Of a stretch of 64,000 nucleotides of DNA, positions 42,601 to 54,600 are shown piece by piece. The stretch's first letter is position 1. Each line of letters begins with the position of its first letter. Under the pieces are notes generated by a model. That model ran no database searches. It was given only the letters and a program-made list of their open reading frames with translations, and was not told where the DNA came from. The DNA lies in assembly GCA_034336665.1 (NCBI GenBank), contig CM067570.1:22401002-22465001 (forward strand). Direction: 5' to 3'. A program made the position numbers and the translations under genes. The DNA is from Luscinia megarhynchos (lineage: Eukaryota > Chordata > Aves > Passeriformes > Turdidae).

Positions 42601-45600
42601 CCTCATGAATCTGCTGGAGCTTTATCTTCAGCAGTTTGGGTAGTGACAAGATGAGGAACACAGTTTTTTCTCATTTTCCCCTACTTTTGTCTTTCTGTAC
42701 ATCCATTCTTTACTTCTGCTTTTCTCATTTTTTGGCTAATTTTCTTATCCTATTTACCTGTCTTGCTTCAATTTCCATTTCACTGTGGCAGCTTCCACAG
42801 CTGGTACAGTGCAATAGATTTTATAATGATTCTTTTTTATTGCAAACTCTAAAAGTGTCAGCAATTTCTTTTAAAACTTTCTATACTGTCACTTCTTACT
42901 GCACTTCTGCACTGCTGAGTAAAAATTTGATTCTCATTTCAAAGGATTTATGTCTGCTATATACACTACCCTGAGTCTGCCAGAAGAGACAGGCAGGCTC
43001 TTGTCTATTTAAGATAATAAATATGGGCAGCCATTTCACAAACTTATGATTAATTGCTAAAATACAATATTTTCATATCTCCTGATCCAGAATAAGACAC
43101 CAATATAGTAAAATGAAAATATATTTTGGGTTGCTTTTATAAAACACTACATTTTCAAATTCCTAACTTATACACAGCACAGAGTGTAGAAATTTCAGGA
43201 AATCACCAATGGACAGAGCAACAAGAAATAACAGAAACAAACAGAAGCAAACAGAAATAACATGTAAGACAATAAGGACAGGGTCACTCAGACTGATGCA
43301 CAGAGGGACAGGTACCTCGAACTGCTGCTGGTTCTGGCTGCTTGGGCACAGTTACAGGTGTGGGCTCTTCCAGAGCACCTTTCTTGGGCACCTTGGGAAC
43401 TTCAAAGATATTAGTGCATTTTAGTTTTGTGGGCACTGCAGATGGCTGGGCAACAATAAGACAACCAGTAGTAAGTGCATGCAGTCTTTTTTGAGAAAGT
43501 GCTGTGGTTACACTCAGTCATCAGCTCTGCTTTGCTTCCAACCAGTGGAATGACCAGAGTGCCCAACACATCCCACAGGAGATGGGAACTCTGTGTGGTC
43601 TTTTTTTCTTGGTCAGGGTGGACATGTAGAAAAATAGATCTGGCTTCTTCAGATGATCAGAGATTTATTTGTGCAACCCTAGTATATTTGTTTATCAGCC
43701 AATATAAATCATGAATACTTTGTCATTGTAACATATTTTTTTTAGAAAATAGGATTTGATTTATCCTCTTCATCTCTTCTTTTTTCCTATCAATTATTTA
43801 CATTCTTTACACCTCCTCTTAACTTTCTATGTCCCACAGTTCCTTTCATTAAAATTTTATTGTAGAAATATATATACTTCTTATACTTCTCTCTTCCCTT
43901 ATTTGGATCTATTAATGTCTCAACAAGTTAATCAATAGATATATTCAGTCCTTTGCTAGCAAAAATTCCTCCTGTACATTGGCATTACCTTTACTTTTAA
44001 AGAGGCAGAGAACTTATTCTCTGCTCTCATCTATTAGAAATTTCAGGGATTCGATATATTGTTTTTCAAACTTAAAGACTTATTTTCAGGCTCTTCAGAA
44101 AAACATGCCATTCTGTCTAAACTAAACAGTAAGTAAATGTTAATTCTTAAACTTTAATAATAAAGTTCAGTAAGCTAGAGATATTTTTTCAAGGAATGAA
44201 ATGTACTTTTTCTGCCATGTTTTTGGCACTCCACACTTGCACTTTGTATTTCTTAGGAACCTATCTCCAATAGGTCACCATCAAAAAAGTACTTAAACTG
44301 AAGTCCAGAAGAGCATGATTTTTTTTCTAATGATGATAGTAATAGTGACCTGTACCTTTGGCTGCTGGTGGTTCTGGTTGTTTGGGTACTGCAACAGGCA
44401 TCTTTTCTTGTGGAACAGCTTTCTTGGGCACCTTGAGCACTTCAAAGATATTATTTCATCTTAATTTCACAGTTAAATTAGTAGGAAAGATTTTAACAGT
44501 CAATCAAAGAGTTTAGATATTTCTAAGCACTGTAATGTTCCTCTAGTGACTGGTTGGTTAGTCATGCACAAAGACAGGTACAGCAGAGGTTAATGTTTAA
44601 GGACAAACAATAAATCTTACACAAAAGAAGGGATAACAAATGAAAATATTAATCAATACAGTAAAATAAAAAGCACCACTCTCCAGAAGATATACCTTTA
44701 TCTTGTGGGGGCTCTGGTTTCTTGGGCACAGCCACAGGTTTCTTGGGCACAGCCACAGGTTTTGGGGGAACCACCACAGGCTCCTCTTCTGCCTCTTCCA
44801 CCTCAACCACCTCAGGCACTTTAAAGAAATTAGATCCGTTTACTTGTCTGAGCTTAAGGCCAGCAAACAGGCAGATGGCAAAGCAGGAAAGGAGGAAAGA
44901 AAACCCTGGACAGACTACCAGAGTGTCCTCTTCAGCCAATCACTCCTGCTCAAGGCGGACTCACCACAAAGAGCCCAAGAATGAGATTATTGAGAGGGGG
45001 GTTTCTGAAAAACCCCACCCTCTCTTGAGGGGAGTGTGCAGGCACACAGAGATACAAAATGATGAAATGCTGCTCTCACCCCTCCCCACAGAGAGCAGAG
45101 GGGCAAAGAGCACTGAGCACTGCAGCCATGAGAAGAGCATGGCAGGCTCTTTCAGAACACCACCCTATACCTTCAGCTGGAGAGACTTCTGGCTCTCCAG
45201 GCTCAGCTACTGCTGCCACCTCTTCTGCTGCTTCCACCTCTTCCTCCTCTTCCAGGACCTCAGCTTCAGGCATCTCAGGCACTTCAAAGATATTAGTGCA
45301 TTTCATTGTAGGAAACACAGGACAAGAAGGAACAACAGCCAGGCTGACACAGACACAGGACCTGACAGCAGCCAGCTCAAACCCTCACACACCACACTGC
45401 ACCCTTGTCCCAGCACACACAGCTTGACAGCCTCAGGAACAGAGGCAGGGTAGGACAAGGCTTAGGAGAAGAAGGTTCAGGATGTGCTTTGTTAAGCCAT
45501 CCATGAAGACAGGTACCTCTGGGTGCTGGGAGCTCTGGTGCTCTGGCAGTGGGCGCAGGTGCTGTTTCCTCACGAGCAGCCTTCCGGGGCAGGGCGGCTG

Positions 45601-48600
45601 CTCAAAGACATTAGCAGCAGTCAGAGTGTGCACACAGCAGCAGCAGCACAGGACAGGCGGGCGGGGATGCGCTCGTCAGCGAGCCCCAGCGCTGCCACAG
45701 CACCAAGCACGGCTCTCGCAGGCTCACACTCACGAACAAACCCCCAGGCACAGCGCAGAGCAGAGGTGCCAGCTGGGTCTGAGAGAGAGCTGCTGGCTGT
45801 GCATGGCCTGAGGTGTCACTTTGGGTACTGAGCAGCCTTTCCTGCCTTGAGGGAGAGCCTTTCGTTCTCAGCCCTGCTGGGATCTGGCTCTCCTCTGGGA
45901 GCAACCTCAGCCCCTGTCTTATGTGTTACCACTCCTCATGAATCTGCTGGAGCTTTATCTTCAGCAGTTCCAGCACAGACAGGATGGGGAGCAGCAATGC
46001 CATCATTATTACTACTATTCTCTTGTATTTCCCTTCTAATTTTTCAATTCTTTTGTAGTGTGTGTGGCCGATTTTGAGATAGGTTTCTGTGCTTCTATAA
46101 TCCTGTATGTAGACATTGCATTTGGCAAGGGTAAGAGTGCACAGCGAGCAAGTGTGATGCAGGATTGTGATGCACAAATACAGATCAGTGGTCTTGCATG
46201 CAATCATTACTGTGCAATGCAATTGTAGATTTGAGGAATCGAGTTTCTTGGATCCCCATGTGGTTATGGTCAGAAGAGAGGTATGTCAGGCCATCCTGAT
46301 TAATCACACATTTGATTAAATCCTGTATTTATAAAATGTTTGGAGTATTTGTTATTTGGGCTCTAAGTCTGTATGTCTAAGTCTTAAAATACTATTGTCC
46401 CATCTAGGTATGTTCCTCTTTTAACTTTGGGCATTCTTTTCCCATAGTAACTTCAGTTTGTTCACAGTCCATTAAATCTTTCTTTCCTGCTTATTTTTAC
46501 TGAAGTGCCCAGGTTTTTGGTGGATTTTTTAATATTGCAGTGTCATGACTCTGTCTGGTAGTTACCACTGCACAATAGGACAGGCTTGTCAGTTCATACT
46601 GGTTAAACAAAAACATTTCTGATTTTAAAAATTATATTATTTGAGATTCTTGGAAAAATTATAATGATAGAAGTTTACATTAAAAATCTTAATTAGAAAG
46701 CTCTTTCCCATTCTAATAGTAGAATTTCTACACAGTACAGGCTGCAGAAATTTCAGGAAAACACCAATGGACAGAGCAACAACAGACACCAGAGATAACA
46801 TGTAAGACATAAGGACAGGGTCACTCAGACTGATGCACAGAGGGACAGGTACCTCGAACTGCTGCTGGTTCTGGCTGCTTGGGCACAGTTACAGGTGTGG
46901 GCTCTTCCAGAGCACCTTTCTTGGGCACCTTGGGAACTTCAAAGATATTAGTGCATTTTAGTTTTGTGGGCACTGCAGATGGCTGGGCAACAATAAGACA
47001 ACCAGTAGTAAGTGCATGCAGTCTTTTTTGAGAAAGTGCTGTGGTTACACTCAGTCATCAGCTCTGCCTTGCTTCCAACCAGTGGAATGACCAGAGTGCC
47101 CAACACATCCCACAGGAGATGGGAACTCTGTGTGTAGACTTCGTTTCTTGGTCAGGGTGGACATGTAGAAAATACATCTGGCTTCTTAGTTACAGATGAT
47201 CAGAGATTTATTTGTGCAACCCTAGTGTATTTGTGTACCAGCCATGTTTCATAAATGACTGTGCTCTGTGCTAGTTTAGGCAGTCATTGTCATTTTTCAT
47301 TTGCCACTTTACTATTACTATTTTCATTCTTCAGGTTGACTTCATCTTTTTTTTCTGTCTCTGCATGTTTCATCTCTTCTTTAGCTTCTCATATTTTCCC
47401 TCTGTCCTCTCCTAGCTTTCATTCTAATCACTAGATGTTGCTTGTAACCACTTCCTCTTATGTTAATTTCAATTATTTAAATAACTATATCATCCCTTTG
47501 AGGTGGTACTTCACTTGAGGAATGTCATTGTATTTCAGATGGAGAGAATCTGATGGCAGAGGGAATGTTTTCTCTGGCCAGAGCTTGGGAGGTCTAAAGG
47601 AAAGGAAATGATGCATCACTGCATCAATGCATAGTGTCTTTTGTTTAGTGTGTCTTTAGTGCTGTTTTTGTATTTCAATTATAAATGTCTTTTTAAGGGC
47701 TCACTGTATTATATGCTTGCTGTAACATTACAGCTCTTCAATGCTATTTATACAAAGTAATAACTTTGCAAATCCCAAAGTTAAAAATGATTATGTATGA
47801 CCAATATACAGACAAATTATAAATAACAGTTTAAAGAAAATACTCTGCTCTGTAATACAGATATATAGAGAAAATTGTGATTTTTTTTGCTCTATGTACT
47901 AAAACTGCTACTCTCTGATGAAACCATTAGTTTTTACCTATTTTGTCTTTCCTCATAGAATCATCTAGGTTGGAAAAAAATTAGGATAATCAAATCTAAC
48001 TGTAAATATAACACTGCTCATTCCCACTAAACCCTGTATGAAGCCATCGCTACTAATAATTTGAACAACTCTTTATGAACTGCTGCTCTTGCATCTCTAT
48101 GATCTTGGCTGCGTTAGACGAGTTTATCATATCTGCTTGATATGACATAAACCCAGTATAACAAATATTTAGATATTTAAGTTGAGCAAACATTTCACAC
48201 CCCTGCACAGCAGTTCATATTTGGCACATCTCTCCCACATTTTTTATATGAGAGTATACAGTGAAAGATCAATTTAAATTGAGATTAATTTAAAATTCAT
48301 AATTAAAATAACCCTAAAAAGGCAAAGAACACCCTTTCTTCTGATGATAATAGTGGTGACATGTACCTTTAGGAAGTGAAGCTTCTGGTTTTTTAGATAG
48401 AGCAGGGGGCACTTTCTTCTCTGGAGCTGTCCTCTCAGCCATCTCAGGCACTTCAAAGATATTAGTGCATTTCATTTTACAGTTACAACAAAACTCAGTA
48501 TTAAATACAGAGACTGAAACACAGAGGACAACAGAGACGTTTTGAAGTAGCAATTTAGCACAGACTCATACTCAGTCTGATTTGTTTAGCAAGCATCATT

Positions 48601-51600
48601 TAAAACAGATCTAAAAATGACAGACAGAAAAAAGAAGTTAATACTTAAAAGAAGTTTCAGTTTAATTGTCATGTATTCATGGTGACACAGCTTTGACTGA
48701 TGCAGGTTTTGGTTTTTCAGGAACAGCTAGAGAAATTTTCTTCTCTGGGACAGCTTTTTGTGCATTGCATGTTCTTTGAAGATATTAGTATCTGTTAGTC
48801 ATGTGTATTAAGCTTTAAAATGAGCAGTGAAACAACATACTGAAGGGAAGCAAAAGAGATCCTGTGCACAAGAGATACCTTTAGGCTGTGCAGCTGCTCG
48901 TTTTTTGGCAGCAGCATGCTCCTCCTGTCCGGCCAGCTTGGCTGGTGGGGACTTCTCCGGAGCCAGCACGAGCTCTGGTCCTTTGGGGGCCACTTCAGGC
49001 TGTGGTTTGGGAAGTTCTGTGGAAGGCTCTAGCTTTTGGGGTGCTGAAGCGGTTTCTGGTTCCTCAGACACCACGACAGGCTCTGGCACAAAAGGCTTTG
49101 ATTTTCTGGACACTGCAGCAGGCATTGACTTCTGGAAATCTGCAGCCAGGTCTGTTTCTTCAGCTGCTACAAACTCTGTTTTGTGGGACCGCACTGAATG
49201 TTTTGTTTTGGGGGGCACCACAACACGCTTTGATTTTTGAGTTAATTCAACTGTCTCTGACTTCTCAGACACCACCGTGAGCTCATATTCCCCAGGGGCC
49301 AAAAATGGTTCTGGTTTCTGGGATTTCAGAACTGGCTTTTGTTCAGGGGGCATCACACCATATTTTAACTTTTGGGGTTCTACATCAGGCATGGGCTCCT
49401 CAGGCACCACAACAAATTCTTGTTTCTCAAGCCTTACAACTTGTGCTAGCTTTTGGGATTCCACAACAGGCTTCTGTTTTGGGGGCATCACACCATATAT
49501 TAGTTTTTGGGCTTCTACATCAGGCATGGGTTCCTCAGGCACCACAACAAATTCCTCTTTTTCAAGCACTACAACTTGTGCTAGTTTTTGGGATTCCACA
49601 AGAGGCTTTTGTTTTGGGGGTATCACAGTACGTTTTAGCTTTTGGGATGCCACATCAGGCTTGGGTTCCTCAGGTACTACAACCACTTCTTGTTTCTCAA
49701 GCACCACACGTTCAAGTTTTTGAGATTCCTCTACAGGTTTCTGTTTTGGGGGCATCACACCATATTTCAGTTTTTGGGGTTCTACATCAGGCATGGGCTC
49801 CTCAGGCACCACAACAAATTCTTCTTTCTCCAGCACTACAACTTGTGCAAATTTTTGGGATTCCACAATAGGCTTCTGTTTTGGGGGCATCACACTATGT
49901 TTTAGCTTTTGGGATGCCACATCAGGCTTGGGTTCCTCAGGTACTACAACCAATTCTTGTTTCTTAAGCACTACAAAGTGTTCAAGTTTTTGGGATTCCT
50001 CAACAGGCTTCTGTTTTGGGGGCATTACACCATATTTCAGTTTTTGGGGTTCTACATCAGGCATGGGCTCCTCAGGCACCACAACAAATTCTTCTTTCTC
50101 CAGCACTACAACTTGTGCAAATTTTTGGGATTCCACAATAGGCTTCTGTTTTGGGGGCATCACACTATGTTTTAGCTTTTGGGATGCCACATCAGGCTTG
50201 GGTTCCTCAGGTACCACAACAAACTCTGGTTTCTCAGGCACTACAACACGCTTTGGTTTTTGGGATTCCTCAACAGGCTTCTCTTTTGGGGGCATCACAC
50301 CATGTTTTAGTTTTTGGGGTTCTACATCAGGCATGGGTTCCTCAGGCACCACAACAAATTCTTCTTTCTCCAGCACTACAACTTGTGCTAGTTTTTGGGA
50401 TTCCACAAGAGGCTTTTGTTTTGGGGGCATCACACCACGTTTTAGCTTTTGGGATGCCACATCAGGCTTGGGTTCCTCAGGTACCACAACAAACTCTGGT
50501 TTCTCAGGCACTACAGTATGCTCTGTTTTTATGTGCCCTGTTTGTGTCCCAATAGATACTGATTTTTGGTGCCTCAAAACAACAGATTCTGATTTTTGGT
50601 GTGTCAAAACAGTCTCAGGCTCTTCAGGTGTCAGAACATGCTCTAGTTTATGAACTGCTTTGACAGGCTTTAGTTTTTGGGCCACTCCAGCCACTTCTGG
50701 TTGTTGCAGTTCCACCTCTTGAGGCTTTGGTTTTGCATGTCCTGCAACGGGCTTTGGTTCTCGAGAAACTGGAACAGGTACCTTCTTTCCTGGCAAAGTT
50801 GTCTTGGTTGCTTTGTGTACATAAAAGATATTAGTTCTAAATTTAACAGCTGCTCTGACAATCATACAAAAATTAAGCCAACCATAAAACATAAAAAGAC
50901 AATTGCAATGAAAATATTAAAAACATATCAGGAATCGATAATTTATGCTGGCCTTTTAAATGATAAATATAGGACACTTTGACTTTTCTCTCTTTCCTCT
51001 CAAGAGTACATACACACATTCCACCTCACAAAACTCATGCTTCCATATGGAAATACACACATGCACTAATAATACAACTTAAGATATAAGTAAAAGCCAT
51101 GATAATTGTCAACAGAATGGACAGGACAGAAGATATTAATTGCACTGGAGGCAATAAGCTGAAGATTCTTTCAAGAAACAGCAGTGATGGCATCTAGTTT
51201 TTCCTGGTGGAGCTTCTGGTTTTTCAATTAAATTGATAACTTCTGCTCTTTGCTACTAGAATGGGTACTTTGTTTTCCTTCTCCTATTATACCTTTTAAA
51301 TTATTAGCTGTGGTGGTTTTTATGAACCCAAGCAGGGAGAATAGTAAGAAGATGCAAAAATAGTAAGAAGAACTGAAGCAGAATAATAGTAAGAATAACG
51401 TACAGGCAATTCATACATCCAAGATTTACCACTATTTTTTACAAAAATAACCATATGTGTCTGTTTCACACATATATGAAGATAAATAGAACAAGCATAA
51501 TTTAGAATTTTAGGAAACAGAAGGCTTGGATAATTACAATGTTAAAGAAAAGAGGAAAAACATAACTTTTGTTATTTTATTAGCATTGAGATTTACCTTC

Positions 51601-54600
51601 CTTTGGTGGGAGTTCTGGTTCTTCAGGTGCAGCCTCTGGTTCTGGGACAACCACAGGTTCTGGTATTTTTTGCACAGGTATTTTCTTTTCTGGAACAACT
51701 TTCTTCGGCACCTCAGGTTCTTTAAAGATATTTGTTTGTTTTAATTTCAGGAATTTGAAGAATAGGAATTAAAAAGACAATAATAGCTTCAAAGTAAAAA
51801 AAAAACAACAAAACTTAACAGCATTAGAAAAAAGCCCACTGTTTTAAACAATTTGGTTGGGTTTTTTCCCCACAGTGTTTTACACACACTATTAGTAGCC
51901 ACTGTTACTGGGAGATAATCACAAAGGAACACCACACAGTCTTTAACACTTATAATATATAAAGTACAAAAAAGCTGCTAACACAAACATAAGAAAGATA
52001 ATATTTAGAGAAACAGATAAAAATTTGTGTGTAGTCTTACTACTATTGAACATATACCTTTGGGTGGTGGAGGTTCTGGTTTTTTAGGAACTTCAATGTG
52101 TATTTTTTCTTCTGAAATCATTTTCTTGGGCACCTCAGGCACTTTAAAAAAAGCAGTTAATTTTATTTATGTATGTCTGCAGTGTTCAGACATTAAGAAA
52201 AAGTAAATCTCAGGGACATCAAAAGCATGAGAGGTTTTGAATGTGAATATGTAATTTCTTATTTCCCTAGAGAAAATTCTCTCTTCTGCCTCACTGAGTT
52301 ACAGATGCAAAAACTACAAATAAAACAACAAAAATATTTTATAAGACATTAATAGTAAAAGTAAATTACCATGATGTTAAAATGGTACCCTAGAAAATTA
52401 AGGAGTTTTCTCTCCTTACATACAATTACTTTTAGTCTCTGGAAATTCTGGTTTAACCAAAACCTCTTCCGGGACCAGTTCCTCTGGTACCTCAGACACT
52501 CGAAAAATATCAATAATTTTATACTATTAGAATTTCATAAGCAATGCTAAAGGATAAGAGCAGATCACTGAGTGAAAACACCAACTACAAAGATCTATTT
52601 TTTTTCACTCAAAACTCACTTGAAAAATCTTTGACAACAGAAGAAAATGCTAACAGAAGTCTTGAATATTGTCATCTATATTGTTAAAGCAAGTAAAGAA
52701 TAATTTTTCTGATTCTGTACTTTTGTGATAATGGCAAGTATCTTAAGCTGGTATGACTTGTGAGATTTTAGGCACAGTAATTTTGATTATTTTTATTCTG
52801 CATCTACTTCCTTGGGTCCTACAGGCCCTTTAGAAAATAGACTATTTTCAATTATTATACAGAGTTTTACAGTTATGTTCAAAACTTTTCAGTAGAAATT
52901 GCCAAGGTTCTTAATAAAACCTCTGATTTGCGTTGTTTATTGTCCTGAGATTATTTTATTTCCCTGTAAAGTCTCAGGAAACACCTCAGAAACACCTTCT
53001 GGAGTTTCTTCTTCTACATCAGATTATTTTTCCATTTTATTCAAACATCTCCTGAATTCTATTTGACTGACATTGTCCATTTTGTATTCCTTGTCACATT
53101 CTTCTATCGTGATTGCTTCTTGGTATCAATTTTTTGTCTATGCACATAAGTTTTTCTTCTGTATTAGACATCTCTATCACTCATTCTTTTGGGGCTAGTT
53201 TTTCATTGTCAGTCAGGACTATTTCACATCACAGAGGTCCTCTATTCTCCTCTTCTCTTAAGATTTCTGCTATTGTTCTCAAGTGTCAATCTCATTTCTG
53301 CTCAGCCACATCAATATTTCTAACACACTGGCACAGATTACAGCTACGATTCAAAAGAGAAGAATTTTAAACATAGTAACATACATAGAATTATATGGGC
53401 ACATAAAAGCAGCATGAAAACACAAACAAGCAATCAGGTAACTAAACTGCATAATCAAGACAGAGATTCTTTTCCTCTTTCCAGTTTTAGTTTTTGGTAG
53501 TACAACGTACCTTTGGCTGGTGGTGGTTCTGGTTTTTTAGGAACAGCAGTGGGCACTTTCTCTTCTGGAATTTTCTTGGGCACCTCTGGCACTTTAAAGA
53601 AAACAGCATTCATTTTTTTAAGTTAAAGCATTAAAATATGTACATTGTAAAGAAGAAAGCGTCACAAGAAGCATATCAGAAAGAACTGTAAAAAGAGAGA
53701 TGTCATGCAAAAAATGTGGTATACTATTACATACTAATAGGATAAATGAGTTGTACTATAAACTCCAATGCTCAAGAGAAAAAATCTCCTCCTCCAAAAG
53801 ACACTATTATTGACATATACGCTTTAGGTAGTGTTACTCTTGTTTTTTGAGGTAAAGCAATATTTACAGAGTTCTTAGGTTCCTTGTACACTTTAAAGAT
53901 ATTAGTGTAGTTTTAAAAATTACAAAAATTACACATTCAATACAGAGACATAAGACAAAACACATAGATATATAAGGATGTGACAAAACAAAAGGATGAA
54001 TAAGGATGCTTTGACAACAGTTACAACTTCTGAGAAGTCTTCATGGTTCTACCCCTCTGGCAAAGAATAAGTTGGAAGTGACTTTGCTTGGGATCTTTTG
54101 TCATGCAATTTTAGAATTACTATGCTCCCCACAAAGATGAAAAGAAGGTAAAGAAGTCATGGCAAAAGTTAAACTTCAATGAAATGCCTTTAAAATGTCA
54201 CACACAACAGCTCTTAACTGATGCTTGGCAGGACTATGTGATAATGACTGGGGTGGGATAAGCTGTGCTGCCATTGGCTTGAAAGTTTTTAATGCCACTC
54301 AAACTGCCAGTTCAGACTGACCTTTAAAACACCTGAATGAATTGTAACAGCAGCTTTTTGTGCAAATTCTATTTCCATTCAAAATTAAATCAAATGACCT
54401 CCAAGTTTAACATGAACAATGTGAAGCAGAGGGATAGGAAGTATTTTTTGCTAGAGTATGACCAAATTTCTGAGGCTGTACCCATGAAGTGAAAGCATTC
54501 TGTAAATGTCACTGAGTGTTAAAATGGTTAGAGCTTTCCTAATTTCTAGTCGTTTTCAGTAGCTTTTGATACATTTTCTGAGTCACTCTTGGGAAGAATA

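Larger units (their letters stand above)
41722..42636 (-). repeat. Near-identical duplicated core, copy 1
   Basis: First copy of the 915-bp block repeated at 45055-45969. Identity ends abruptly at GCAGTT (42636), after which the two copies are unrelated for roughly 500-750 bp. Confidence 0.92.
45055..45969 (-). repeat. Near-identical duplicated core, copy 2
   Basis: Matches 41722-42636 at a constant offset of 3333 bp with about six single-base differences seen by eye in 915 bp and no indel. It covers two coding exons and three intron parts. Confidence 0.92.

Noticed and set aside
44722..45453. 243-codon plus-strand open frame, and its relative at 41462-42094
   Set aside because: Runs antisense through two PEVK exons and introns. 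It repeats because the locus is duplicated, not because a gene is conserved.
50525..50570. GTQTG in SVSIGTQTGH as a dynein light chain (LC8) binding site
   Set aside because: TQT fits the core of the motif, but the preferred basic residue before it and the flanking acidic residues are missing. Too weak to report as a site.
48827..50653. Long plus-strand open frames over the giant PEVK exon (up to 286 codons, Gly/Ser/Thr/Phe-rich)
   Set aside because: Antisense shadows of the repeat array. Without stops on the sense strand a 135-bp repeat also keeps other frames open. No splice or start context.
53113..53370. 85-codon plus-strand open frame in a 1-kb intron
   Set aside because: No PEVK composition, no similarity I recognise, no splice sites.
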